In this document: positions 40,151 to 49,317 of the stretch, piece after piece | Layout of the letters: every line of letters starts with the position of its first letter | Numbering within the stretch: position 1 is the stretch's first letter | Assembly: GCA_016745215.1 (NCBI GenBank) | Contig: CP050890.1 | Span: 3,224,001-3,288,000, forward strand | Reading direction: 5' to 3' | DNA from: Thiohalocapsa sp. PB-PSB1 | Lineage (GTDB): Bacteria; Pseudomonadota; Gammaproteobacteria; Chromatiales; Chromatiaceae | Length of the DNA: 64,000 bases | Translations under genes and position numbers: made by a program | The notes under the pieces: generated by a model | The model's input: only the letters and a program-made list of their open reading frames with translations | The model's database searches: none | Told to the model about the DNA's origin: nothing

Positions 40151-41055
40151 ATCCCGGTCGGCGTCGACCAGCCCCCCGGCGGAGCACTCCCCGCCCGATC
40201 CCCTGCGAGAACCCGCACCCGTGTCGCGGGCGCCGGCGTCACGCGCACATCGCATCATCGGCCCGGCCCCCGCCCGATCGGCCCCGACTGGCGTTGAACC
40301 GATCAGCCCTTCGACCCGGCGCCGATCGAGTCGTCGCCGTCCGACGGACCGTTGCTCCATCGCTTATCGACCCTCGGACTACCCAGTTCGTACCAAATTC
40401 CTTGGGACGCATCGATCCCGCGGTCCGGGCACACTTTCTACCGTTGCGGTAGGTCGGGTTAGCGATAGCGTAACCCGACGATCAACGACGTACGGACGCC
40501 CTTGCACCGGCTTGACCTGGCGCTGGGGCTACGGCAATCCGCGATGTTGGGCGATCGCCGGGGATTAGATGGGCATCCCGCTGCCTAACGGATAGCGCGG
40601 TGCTGGGGTTTGGCGAGGCGCGGAGGGTGATTTATCCGGCAAGCTTTCCTGGCAAAAAGAACCCTGTCAGCGGGGAAACAGGCCGTGCGCCGGCAAGCCA
40701 GCGCTGATCGGGCGTGGCGGCGCGGGACGGCTTCGGCGGAATTCGGCAAGATGCAGACATGGACGCATCCGGGCCGGAGGGGTAGCATACGGCAATCGGC
40801 GGACCCCGCGGGCAACGTGATCGGTGCGTCTTGATCACATTCCCCGTGCCGTTCGACGCGACGGCCGCAGAGATCCAGAAACGGGACAACACTCCTCGAT
40901 ACGCTGTTATCTGGATAGTGCATGTGGTCGTTTCGGCCCCGCGCCACATCGCTGAACTTGCGGCGACATCGGTCGGGGTCCGCGGCGAGAGATAACCGGG
41001 CGCAGCGAGATCGCTATAGTTTTGCGCTAAACCGGTGTATTTTTTCAAGAGGGAA
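40151..41055. other. Long intergenic region with palindromic repeat
   Basis: No convincing gene in 0.9 kb. The first ~300 bp are duplicated at 58390-58702. At 40453-40479 lies the palindrome GTCGGGTTA...TAACCCGAC, a dispersed repeat type seen in many proteobacteria that could also act as a hairpin. Frames between 40585 and 41165 are shadows. The last 50 bp probably hold the promoter of the toxin-antitoxin pair. Confidence 0.45.
40453..40479. repeat. GTCGGGTTA/TAACCCGAC palindrome
   Basis: Nine-base perfect inverted arms with a 9-base loop (AGCGATAGCG region). It can form a hairpin but has no T-run, so it is a dispersed palindromic repeat rather than a standard terminator. Confidence 0.7.
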
Positions 41056-41313
41056 ATGACCTTGGGCACACTCATAATCCATGATCTAGACGAGGCACTT
41101 GAGCAACGACTGCGTCTGCGCGCCACCGAGAACGCACGCTCGATGGAAGACGAGGTACGGCACATTCTTCACCAAGTCCTATCGGCACCCTCAGCGCGCA
41201 AGGGCTTCGGCACCCGCGTACACGAGCGAGTCATCCAGCAAACTGGGGGTTTTGATCTTCCCCTGCCTGCCCGTACCCGGCCACGGCAGCCGCCGGATTT
41301 TGGTGTCAAATGA
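41056..41313 (+). CDS. FitA-like antitoxin
   Basis: The protein has 85 residues from the ATG at 41056, which has an AAGAGGGA ribosome site. The N-terminal ribbon-helix-helix-like part LIIHDLDEALEQRLRLRA is followed by NARSMEDEVRHILHQVL, the pattern of FitA/VapB antitoxins. The C-terminal tail (GGFDLPLPARTRPRQPPDF) would wrap the toxin. It overlaps the PIN toxin gene by 4 bp. Confidence 0.85.
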   Translation: MTLGTLIIHDLDEALEQRLRLRATENARSMEDEVRHILHQVLSAPSARKGFGTRVHERVIQQTGGFDLPLPARTRPRQPPDFGVK

Positions 41314-41726
41314 TCCTGCTGGATACGAATGTCATCTCCGAGTTACTGCGTAAGGAGCCTGAACCCGCAGTGCTGGCGTGGCTTGACCGGCAACCCGACA
41401 ACGATCTCTATTTCTGCAGCGTCACGAAAGCCGAACTCGAACTTGGAGTCGCAATGCTGCCGGATGGTAGGCGCAAGCGACAGTTGGCACAGGCGGTCAC
41501 GGACGCGCTTGCCGAGTTCGAAGGACGTTGCTTGGATTACGACTGCGAAGCGACTGCCAATTACGTGGCTATCGCATCGGAATCGCGCACTCACGGACGT
41601 CCGATGAGCGTCGAAGACATGTTGATTGCGGCGATTGCACGGACGAATGAATGCAGGCTCGCGACGCGCAACACCAGTGACTTTGATTTTCTGGATAGCT
41701 TGGAGATTGAGAACCCTTGGAACTGA
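41310..41726 (+). CDS. FitB/VapC-type PIN-domain toxin
   Basis: The protein has 138 residues. Active-site acids are in ILLDTNVISELLRKEPE (D5), the TKAELELGV helix, and SVEDMLIAAIARTNECRLAT with RNTSDFDFLDSL. This matches the FitB group, usually paired with FitA as here. It is translationally coupled to the antitoxin and appears intact. Confidence 0.88.
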   Translation: MILLDTNVISELLRKEPEPAVLAWLDRQPDNDLYFCSVTKAELELGVAMLPDGRRKRQLAQAVTDALAEFEGRCLDYDCEATANYVAIASESRTHGRPMSVEDMLIAAIARTNECRLATRNTSDFDFLDSLEIENPWN

Positions 41727-41845
41727 AGGGCCTCAACGATATCCGAGTGAAAGACGGGGTCAGGTCTTGCATTTTGCATCGCTTGACCAACGAAAATTGC
41801 CCAACGAGTGCACAATTCCGAGCACATGCTGCCGGGTGTAACCCG

Positions 41846-43372
41846 CAGCCCTTTCAAGGTGTAGTGGCCCCACCAAGCAATTTGGCTGTTGAGACATGTG
41901 GATGCTTGGGGTCATAGACGGGTTTGGGCTTTGGCTTTTTCGGCCCGCGCTTGTTTTTTCGAAACTTGGCAAGGTTCACTTTAGCGGCTAACTGTTGCAG
42001 GGTTCTAAGGAACTGTTCATCGCTCATCTGCTGAAAAACACGCCATTGATCATCGGCGATCGCGATCATCATGCCATAGTAGGTGCGCATCAGATGGCCC
42101 GCCAAATAATAGCCGGACACCGCGGTGGAAACCGTCTGTTCCCCATGCTCAGCGCGCAGGGCGGCTTTCACCAACGCCAAGACATTGTAGGCAAGCAGTG
42201 CAACGCAGAACCCGAAGAGTGCCGCCTTAGGGTAGCCGAGCGCATTGATCTCTGAGTGTAGGTGCGCCTCCAACTCTTGGAAGGCTGTCTCAATGGTCCA
42301 GCGCTTTTGGTAGATCCAGGCAATCTGTTTGGCAGGGGCGGCCGTTTTTGGCAGGTTCGTCAGCAAGGTCAATTCCTTGTCGCCATCGCGCGTCGCTTGT
42401 TTCAACACAATGCGCACACGACGCCAACGATGCCTCTGGCCGGTCTGCTGGTCGGTCACCCAAACCCATTGTTCGTAGAGAGCGCCAGTTTCGCTTTGCC
42501 CAACGAAGCATTCCTCGCCCGCGGCTTCCCAAGGCAATCCCTGGTGTTGGCGGCAGATGAAAGCAGCCTGCCGCTCGTCTATCCCGAACAGCATCTCCCG
42601 CACGCAAAAATTGCGGTCCACGACGAATAAATCCTTCGCTTGCACCCTGAGCAGCACCTCACCAAGCAGGGCGCGCTCCTGGGCGTGCCCGTCTTCGCAA
42701 GGAAAGACGTCAATTGCCATCTCCAACTGTGGATCATAAATGACCAGAGACTTGCCCGGCAAAGCCCCCGCGGCCAGCCCCCGTAAGGGTTTGAGTCGAT
42801 GGTGCGTCGTTTCGATACAGTTGCCATCGAGCACTTTCACTCGATAGCCCTCGAGCCAAGGAGTACAAGCGCCACCGAGTCTATGCACCGCCTCGCCTAA
42901 CTCCGCGGCAATATCCCGAACTAACGCGCGCGAGGTTTGCGTGTCGACCCCATTGAGCTTGTTGTAGACGGAAGTGATCGACACCGGGATCTCGTCTGCG
43001 TTGTCCTTATAGGCCGCATTGATCGACGGTTGAACACGGGACACCACCAGGTACATCAAGCCGACCACATTGGAAAACAGTAGGCTACGCGTGTATTGCG
43101 TGACCGCGGAACGATCGTAGAGCGCATTGAGTGCATCTGCACTCAAGACGCGTTCCAACACGCCCCGAACCATAACCGCCACAGGTGCACGCTCGATAAA
43201 TCGGTCGAAAATCTTGTCCAACATGTTGGATCACCCCGGTGTTTTTGAATGCTGTCTCTTTCGTCACATTCTGCTAACCAAAGGCCATGTTGTACACCTA
43301 AGCATCTTGTGGTTACTGAAGGGTGGAAAAATTCCTGATGGATTTCAAACTATTACCACCTTGAAAGGGCTG
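41846..43372 (-). mobile_element. IS4-family insertion sequence
   Basis: CAGCCCTTTCAAGGTG at 41846-41861 is repeated exactly in inverse orientation at 43357-43372, enclosing one full-length transposase gene. No convincing target duplication is left: the left flank GGGTGTAACCCG against the right flank GGGATTCCGCCC matches at only six of twelve positions. One flank may have been rearranged after insertion. Confidence 0.8.
41854..43224 (-). CDS. IS4-family transposase
   Basis: This 456-residue full-length DDE transposase has first Asp in KVLDGNCIETTHHRLKPL, second Asp in DLFVVDRNFCVREMLFG, and Glu in the Y-(2)-R-(3)-E-(6)-K-like segment IYQKRWTIETAFQELEAHLH. The C-terminus is basic (FRKNKRGPKKPKPKP). 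It lies within matching inverted repeats, so the element may still be active. Confidence 0.9.
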   Translation of the reverse strand: MLDKIFDRFIERAPVAVMVRGVLERVLSADALNALYDRSAVTQYTRSLLFSNVVGLMYLVVSRVQPSINAAYKDNADEIPVSITSVYNKLNGVDTQTSRALVRDIAAELGEAVHRLGGACTPWLEGYRVKVLDGNCIETTHHRLKPLRGLAAGALPGKSLVIYDPQLEMAIDVFPCEDGHAQERALLGEVLLRVQAKDLFVVDRNFCVREMLFGIDERQAAFICRQHQGLPWEAAGEECFVGQSETGALYEQWVWVTDQQTGQRHRWRRVRIVLKQATRDGDKELTLLTNLPKTAAPAKQIAWIYQKRWTIETAFQELEAHLHSEINALGYPKAALFGFCVALLAYNVLALVKAALRAEHGEQTVSTAVSGYYLAGHLMRTYYGMMIAIADDQWRVFQQMSDEQFLRTLQQLAAKVNLAKFRKNKRGPKKPKPKPVYDPKHPHVSTAKLLGGATTP

Positions 43373-43861
43373 GGGATTCCGCCCGAGCAGGTGATGGGTT
43401 CAAGCATCCAGACCACATACCAGATCAAGGACGGCAAGCCGGTGCTAATGCGTTTGCCCAAGATCCATTTCATCGAAGATAAGGCCGGCAAGCCCGTCGG
43501 TATCAACGAGTTCATCGGCCGGCGTCCCGTCGCGTCTGGAAAAGACAGCTTACCAGAAACGGCTCTGACCCCTTTTCGCTCACTGACCTACTACACGCTG
43601 TTCGGATTGCTGGCCGCGACCGGTCTGCGCATTTCCGAGGCGCTGCGCTTGCGCCTCGACGACGTCACCGTAGACGGCTTGCTCGTGCGCAAGACCAAGT
43701 TCCATAAGAGCCGGCTGGTCCCGCTCCAGGACAGCACGGATGCCGCGCTGCGGCGTTACCTCGAACAACGCAACGCCGTCGGGGGTGGCGATGACCACGT
43801 CTTCATCTCGACGACAGGCGGCGCACTCACCTACGCGATGGTCAATGGGACGTTTCACTAA
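43373..43861 (+). pseudogene. HAD-hydrolase fragment fused to tyrosine recombinase fragment
   Basis: Directly after the IS4 right end the frame reads GIPPEQVMGSSIQTTYQIKD, then LPKIHFIEDKAGKPVGINEF and IGRRP. This is a middle piece of an HAD-like phosphatase. After VASGKD it switches to a site-specific integrase piece (SLTYYTLFGLLAATGLRISE with the first catalytic Arg, then VRKTKFHKSRLVPLQDST). It stops before the HxxR...Y part. Neither protein can be functional. Confidence 0.7.
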
Positions 43862-44031
43862 CGCAGAGCCACACGCAGCTATACTGTATATATAGTCACT
43901 CAACATGATAACCAGATATGCCCTTTTGTTTTTGGTGTGTGAGTGCTGGCCCTAATCGAAAGGGACAGTTTTGATGTCATGTGAGAGGACTATAACTCCA
44001 GTCAAGCGCCGAATTCCAGCCGGCTACCGAC

Positions 44032-45478
44032 ATGGCCGTCGCGTCACCGGGATGCGGACCTGCCCCATACTGCCGCCGCCATCCCGAGCAAACCGCCCTC
44101 TACCAGATCGTCCAGCAGCACCTGGAGACCTATCTCACGCTCGCAGGGGAAGACGACTGGGACGGGCAGCGCGTGCCGGCCTACGTGGAGCGCGAGTTCC
44201 GCCACTACCTCGAATGCGGCATCCTTGGCCTTCAGCTTCGCCCGTGCCAGATGTCCGGACTGCGGGCATGATTTCCTGGTGGCCTTCTCATGCAAAGGGC
44301 GCGGGCTGTGTCCGTCGTGCAACGCCCGGCGGATGGCGGAGACCGCGGCGCACCTGGTCGATCACGTCATCCCGCCGCTGCCGGTGCGCCAGTGGGTCCT
44401 CTCGGTGCCCAAACGGCTGCGCTGGTACCTGGAGCGCGAGCCGCGCGCCCTCAGCGCCGTCCTGCGAATCCTACTGCGCGTCATCGAGGCGCATTTGATC
44501 CAAGGCAGCGGTGCCGGCGCGCGAGCCCGCCTCAAAGCGGTGAGCTTCATCCACCGCTTCGGTGCCTCCCTCAATCGCCATGTTCACTACCATTGCTGCA
44601 TCATCGACGGGGTCTTCGAGCCGGTCGAGGAGGCCGGTGATGACCCGCAATCCGTGCGCTTTCGCCCCGCGGCCGAGCTGACCCCCGAGGCCGTCGCTGC
44701 CATCGCCGAACAGGTACGCGGGCGGGTGCTGCGCTGGTTCGCCCGCAGCGGCCTGATCGAGCGTGATGACGTCTGCGACATGCGCGCCTGGGAGAACAGC
44801 GGCTTCTCGCTGGATGCCGAGGTGTGCGTGGGCGCGCAGGATCGCGCCGGCCTGGAGCGACTGCTGCGCTATTGTGCTCGCCCACCGTTCGCGCTCGAGC
44901 GCCTGGAGCGGCTTGACGACGAGCGCGTCGTCTATCGGTTGCCAAAGCCACAGCGTGACGGCACCACGGCGCTGACGCTCACGCCGCTGGAGCTGATCGA
45001 CCACCTCGCGGCGCAACTTGTTCACAGATTGGCCGCCGCCCAGGCGGCATCGCCATCGCTACCACGGCGTGCTTGCGCCCAACGCGCCGCTGCGTGCGGC
45101 TGCTATCGCCTTCGGGCGCGAGGTGGCGGACGCAACAGGCTCACCGACCGTGGTCAGTTCGCCGCCCCGGGCGCCGGCCCCCAATGCCCGCTCACCGGCG
45201 CGCTATCTGTGGGCCATGCTGCCGGCAGCGGCTGTTCGAATCGCTGCCCCTGGTCTGTCCCAACTGCGGCGCGGCTAAGCGCCGCATCGCGCAACATCGC
45301 CGAGGCCGCGCCCGTCGAGCAGATCCTCACCCACATCGGGGAGCCGCCGCGTCCGCCGCCGATCACACCGGCACGCGGCCCGCCCGCCTGGGACGATATG
45401 CCCGAGTCGGAACCCGACTGGAACCTCCTCCAACAGCCCGAGTTCGACTTCGAGTTTGATCAGCGCATTGCGTGGTAG
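44032..45478 (+). pseudogene. IS91-type transposase, multiply frameshifted
   Basis: Pieces of one IS91-like HUH/Y2 transposase occur in sequential frames. The N-terminal YQIVQQHLETYLTLAGEDDW and VEREFRHYLECGIL lie in one frame. From about 44245 another frame holds the zinc-ribbon CPDCGHDFLVAFSCKGRGLC and the HUH region FIHRFGASLNRHVHYHCCII. After about 45020 the C-terminus YHGVLAPNAPLRAAAIAFGR and ESLPLVCPNCG are in further frames. At least three frame changes make it inactive. Confidence 0.8.
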
Positions 45479-45659
45479 CCGCCGTCTCTGTCCCGCAGGA
45501 AACGGTACAGCCCCGCTCGTCTGCCAGCGGCGCGCTGCGGCGCAGGTGCTCTCCCCAGCACCCCGAAACGCGCGCCCCCACGCCGCGCGCGACGTCCATC
45601 AGCCCCGCAGTCGGGGGTTGACGGCGCATCCCACCCCCGCTACCCTTCTTCCTCGGGCC

Positions 45660-46106
45660 AACCTGGACGCTAAAGGTGGCTTGGATTTCCTATCCGCCGG
45701 CGACGCCCGCGCCGGCTTCGAATGGTCCGGCGAGTGGACCATCACCTACGAGACCTTCCGCGACCTGGGGCTCGCATTCGCCGCCGCCCTAGTCCGTATC
45801 TTCATCCTCCTGGTGTGGGAGCTGAAGAACTTCATCCACCCCATCATCATCATGAGCCCGATCCCGCTCACCCTGATCGGCATCATCCCCGGCCACTGGC
45901 TCATGGAAGCGGAGTTCACGGCCACATCCATGATCGGCTTGATCGCGCTCGCCGGCAAGACCCGCATGCGCCCGATCTGGATCACGGACCTGACCATGAT
46001 GGCCGGCGCCGTCGCCATCCTGTTCGCCCCGATCTTCGAGGGCATGGCCATCTCCCTGCTGTTCGGCCCGATCGTCGCCGTGCCCGTTCCGCGAGCTGGT
46101 GGATGA
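45660..46106 (+). pseudogene. RND efflux pump, C-terminal fragment
   Basis: Reads WSGEWTITYETFRDLGLAFA, then LKNFIHPIIIMSPIPLTLIG and GHWLMEAEFTATSMIGLIAL. This is the conserved end of AcrB/CusA-type inner-membrane pumps. The usual section between TM10 and TM11 (IIVRNSILLVDF...) is missing, replaced by KTRMRPIWITDLTMM. The end VAVPVPRAGG leaves the family sequence. It is a fragment with internal deletion. Confidence 0.7.
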
Positions 46107-46284
46107 GGACGAGGGGCAGGGGGTGGTGGTGACCGGGTCGACTTGAGCGAGGGGCCAGCATTCCATGCTCGTTCGCCTGGGCTTGAGCGGCAAAGTAGCG
46201 CCTTGCCAAACCTCCGATCAGGGGCTACCCTAGGCTCATGTAGAACATCCCACGTAGATTGGAACAGCCCACGGAGATTCGGTC

Positions 46285-46536
46285 ATGCAAGAGCTAGTCT
46301 CTATCCGCGACGCCAACCAGCACCTCTCTCGTTACCTTGAGCGCGTGCAGGACGGCGCCGAGTTTGTGATCACCCGCCGCGGCAAGCCGATTGCCCGCCT
46401 CTTACCCATCCCGACCAGCGGAAAGACGTTGTCGGACGCCCAAAGCGCGGCCCGAGAGCGCCTGCGCGCACGCATGCGTCGCGGCTACGCCCTCGGCGGC
46501 CTAAGTGCCGTCCGGGATGAGCTCCACGAGCGCTGA
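46285..46536 (+). CDS. Phd/YefM-type antitoxin
   Basis: This 83-residue Phd/YefM fold protein reads MQELVSIRDANQHLSRYLER, then EFVITRRGKPIARLLP. The C-terminal helical tail (RERLRARMRRGYALGGL) would bind a PIN or similar toxin. The gene directly downstream is a PIN toxin killed by a frameshift. The antitoxin itself looks intact and may be a relic or serve another toxin. Confidence 0.85.
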   Translation: MQELVSIRDANQHLSRYLERVQDGAEFVITRRGKPIARLLPIPTSGKTLSDAQSAARERLRARMRRGYALGGLSAVRDELHER

Positions 46537-46540
46537 ACCG

Positions 46541-46968
46541 ATGCCCGAACGTTTCAGCATCGACACCAAGTCCTGATCTACAGCATCGACGCCGATGCAG
46601 GCACGCGCCATGAGCAGGCCGCTGCACTGATGGACGCCATGGCCGAGCGCGACTGCGTGCTCACCCTGCAAGCCCTCGCCGAGTTTTTCCATGCCGTCAC
46701 GCGCAAGGAGAAGATGTCGCTGGAAGATGCAAGCACCATGATCCGAGACTGGATGACGCTGTTCCCGACCATCGCCGCGGAAACCGGCACCCTCCCCGCC
46801 GCCATTACCCTTAGGGCCGAGCACGACTTTGCCTTCTGGGACGCCATGCTGGTGCAGACCGCCCGCGGTGCCGGCGTTACCCGGCTGCTGAGCGAGGATA
46901 TGCAGGATGGCCGACGGGTTGGACCGATGCGATTGGAGAATCCCTTCTCAACCGGCTTTGTGCTCTGA
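46541..46968 (+). pseudogene. PIN-domain (VapC) toxin with early frameshift
   Basis: From the ATG at 46541 the frame reads MPERFSIDTKS and then stops. Shifting one frame at about 46570 gives VLIYSIDADAGTRHEQAAAL through to the end (LTLQALAEFFHAVTRKEKM, FAFWDAMLVQTARGAGVTRL). The expected sequence is SIDTNVLIYSID, so a single lost base explains it. The rest of the toxin is well preserved, pointing to a recent mutation. Confidence 0.85.
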
Positions 46969-47108
46969 AGGTCGAGTCCGACGTAGCCTTTTGGGGCCGC
47001 CCCTCCATCCACCGGCAGCGAATCGACCATGAGCCCGGCGCACGATCTACCTAGCCCTGACCTGTTGACTGACCCCTGGGGCTTTGTCGCTGTTGGTGTT
47101 AATGCCTT

Positions 47109-47876
47109 AATTACGGTAACACTTTACCATTTACACCAATTTTCGTTGTTTCGGGTCATTCTTTTGCGAAGCGGGCCGACCTCGCTTGCCTTGACGTAGC
47201 GCTCGGCCAAGTTGCTTTTCAAGCTCGCCAAGCTTTTGATCGTCCATCAGTGGACGTCCGATGGTTTGGCCCTTGGTGAGAGCTGCCAAGTGTTCAGGAT
47301 CTTCCGGCATCTCCAAGAATTCCGCTAAATTATCGACGCGATCCAGCAGGGGTCGAACAGTGACTAATCCATCGTCTTCGCGCCGGAAATGTGCTGGCGT
47401 GCTGGACCAGGGCCAGTCGGCAGGCGTCGCAGCTCGTTTGGCCTTCACGGGATTCAAAGCCACGTAGCGGAAGGCTGCCATCAAGTGAGCTTCATCCATT
47501 GCCACGCAGCCAAACCGCCCTTGAAACAGGTGGCCGGTTACCCGCAATCGCGCGTTGATGTAGCCGCTATATCGACGATGCGTCTCCCCGACGGCGCGGG
47601 ACAGGCCGGTCTCGTTGGAGGGTGCGAGAATCAAGTGCACATGGTTCGGCATCAGGCAGTAGGACCAGACGTCCACGCCGTTTGATCGACACTCGTTCGC
47701 TAGCCAATCTCTATAAAGCGCATAGTCGTCTTCCTTCATGAAAACTTGTTGGCGTCTGTTCCCACGCTGCGTCACATGGTGGGGGATGCCGGGAACGATG
47801 ATGCGTGGAAGCCGAGACATACGCTTAGCATAAGCCCAGAACAAAATAGTGTAAATGGTAAAGTGTCACCGTAATT
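47109..47876 (-). mobile_element. REP-type transposase gene bracketed by 28-bp inverted repeats
   Basis: A 28-base sequence at 47109-47136 (containing TTACGGTAACACTTTACC) is repeated in inverse orientation at 47849-47876 with a single mismatch. The two arms enclose one RAYT gene. The left arm supplies the end of the RAYT coding frame. The right arm supplies the stop codon of the neighbouring DDE transposase, implying that the unit landed in the end of that gene. Confidence 0.75.
47131..47820 (-). CDS. REP-associated tyrosine transposase (RAYT, Y1 family)
   Basis: The protein has 229 residues from the ATG at 47820, which gives the standard start MSRLPRIIVPGIPHHVTQRG. An IS200/IS605-like HUH nuclease domain has YCLMPNHVHLIL (HUH motif) and the nucleophile Tyr in RRYSGYINARLRV. 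GHLFQGRFGCVAMDEAHLMA and YVALNPVKAKRA are RAYT signatures. The C-terminal tail is basic (GKRGRPASQKNDPKQRK). RAYTs handle REP palindromes; a REP pair is seen at 57833-57907, though of different sequence from the bracketing repeats. Confidence 0.9.
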   Translation of the reverse strand: MSRLPRIIVPGIPHHVTQRGNRRQQVFMKEDDYALYRDWLANECRSNGVDVWSYCLMPNHVHLILAPSNETGLSRAVGETHRRYSGYINARLRVTGHLFQGRFGCVAMDEAHLMAAFRYVALNPVKAKRAATPADWPWSSTPAHFRREDDGLVTVRPLLDRVDNLAEFLEMPEDPEHLAALTKGQTIGRPLMDDQKLGELEKQLGRALRQGKRGRPASQKNDPKQRKLV

Positions 47877-49245
47877 TCGCCTGCACCCCGAGCGTTGCGA
47901 ACAACCCGGCCAGCTCCTTGGAGAAACGCGCCAGCGTATTGATCAGATGTGCCAAGCGCATGAGGTAGTGGTAGCCCTTCATGGCGTTCCAGTTCTTGGC
48001 GAAGGCGTGCTGGTAGGAGTAGCCCTGGTGTTTCTCGACCAGGAAGGCGCCTTCGATGCCCCAGCGGTAGCGTGCGCCGAGGTTGCAGCGGGTATGCACG
48101 TTGAGTCGATTGAGGGGCCGACTGGAGATCCAGGCGTGTTTGCTGTGTTTCGTCACGATCTCCAAGGAGTCGGGATCGAGCACTTCCCAGGACTCCCGGC
48201 ACACCACGACATGGACATCGACGGACTTCTTGGCGTTGGGTCCGTATTCATAGCGGATGGCGTTGACCCATTCGAAGCGCTGTCTTCGCTCGCCCCAGTG
48301 CTGTTGCATGCGATTGTCTTGCTGTTCGTTCAGCAGGCTGTGGTACTCCTCCCACACGCTCGGGAGCGAGCCGTCCTTGAGCACGATCATGAAGTCCCAG
48401 TGGTAGCTGCGGCAGCGTTCCAGGATGGGTCCGTTGGCATAGAGCCCATCGAGCAGCAGCATCACGGGTAGGCGGGGAAAGGCCTGTTTGATGCGCGCGG
48501 CGAGGCGATGAAAGGCCTTGCTCTCGCAGTCCTGCTTGCGCTGCTCGCCATCGCCTTGCTGGTATTCGAGAAACTCGCTCATCAACGGGATGACCATGCC
48601 GTTGCGAAAGCACAGGCTCGCCTCCAGCACGTAGACGTAATACTGGTAGGTTTGCTCCTCGTCGCTGTCGGGATCGACCTTGGGTCCGATTCTGCGCTGC
48701 AACAGCTGCTCGTCCCACAGGGTAGAGAAGGCGATCTTTTGGCTGCCGTCGATGCCGATGGGATAGGCGTTGTTGATCAGGTAGCGGGAGAACTTCTTGT
48801 TGCGGATGAGCTGCGTGACCAAGGCGAGATGGGCCTGCTCGATCTCGCCCACATCGATGCGGCACAGCAGCCGGAACAAGGTATCGGCATGCGGAAGGGT
48901 GTCGATCTGCGGGAACAGCAGCCGCAGATTGTGCTCGAACATGGGTCGGGTGATCTCGGCGTTGGCGGCACGCCGTGAGGCATACTGAAAGACGAACACC
49001 AGGATGCCGTAGATCATCAGGACAGTGAGGCGGTGCTTGAGCTTGTTGGGATGCCTCGGGTCGGGAATCTTCGCGAAGCGCCGCAGCAGCAGCGGCAACA
49101 ACTGGCGCATGAGCAAGATCAGCGTGGTCACCGCCTCGGCACGCGCTTCCCCTTCCTCGTCGATGCTCTGGAAGTGCGAGGTGCTGTTCGATGGGGATGG
49201 GGTCGGCTGCGCAATCAGCCCGGCTTCACGCTGTTGTTCGCGCAA
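47866..49245 (-). CDS. IS4-superfamily DDE transposase
   Basis: The protein has 459 residues. DDE residues are visible in NAYPIGIDGSQKIAFS (D), LPVMLLLDGLYANGPILE (D) and RYRWGIEGAFLVEKHQGY (E, YRWxIE type). The N-terminal DUF4372-like helical region reads RFAKIPDPRHPNKLKHRL. The last codons come from the RAYT inverted repeat, so a few native residues may be lost. Together with the DUF4338 gene 72 bp upstream on the same strand it may form a two-gene IS. The exact ISfinder family is not assigned. Confidence 0.82.
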   Translation of the reverse strand: MREQQREAGLIAQPTPSPSNSTSHFQSIDEEGEARAEAVTTLILLMRQLLPLLLRRFAKIPDPRHPNKLKHRLTVLMIYGILVFVFQYASRRAANAEITRPMFEHNLRLLFPQIDTLPHADTLFRLLCRIDVGEIEQAHLALVTQLIRNKKFSRYLINNAYPIGIDGSQKIAFSTLWDEQLLQRRIGPKVDPDSDEEQTYQYYVYVLEASLCFRNGMVIPLMSEFLEYQQGDGEQRKQDCESKAFHRLAARIKQAFPRLPVMLLLDGLYANGPILERCRSYHWDFMIVLKDGSLPSVWEEYHSLLNEQQDNRMQQHWGERRQRFEWVNAIRYEYGPNAKKSVDVHVVVCRESWEVLDPDSLEIVTKHSKHAWISSRPLNRLNVHTRCNLGARYRWGIEGAFLVEKHQGYSYQHAFAKNWNAMKGYHYLMRLAHLINTLARFSKELAGLFATLGVQAKLR

Positions 49246-49317
49246 TCGGCGTTGTTGGCGTTTTTTTTCTCGCCTGCTCTTTGATGGCCTCGCGTCCCGG
49301 ACGTTGGCTTGGCTTGC

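Noticed and set aside
39161..40360. 399-codon minus-strand ORF
   Set aside because: It is antisense to the MalT/LuxR-type regulator gene, with low-complexity composition.
43875..43900. LexA-like box (CTGTATATATAG)
   Set aside because: Only the left half matches the CTGT-N8-ACAG consensus, and no SOS-type gene follows.
44471..45025. Minus-strand ORF of 184 codons
   Set aside because: It is the shadow of the IS91-type transposase remnant.
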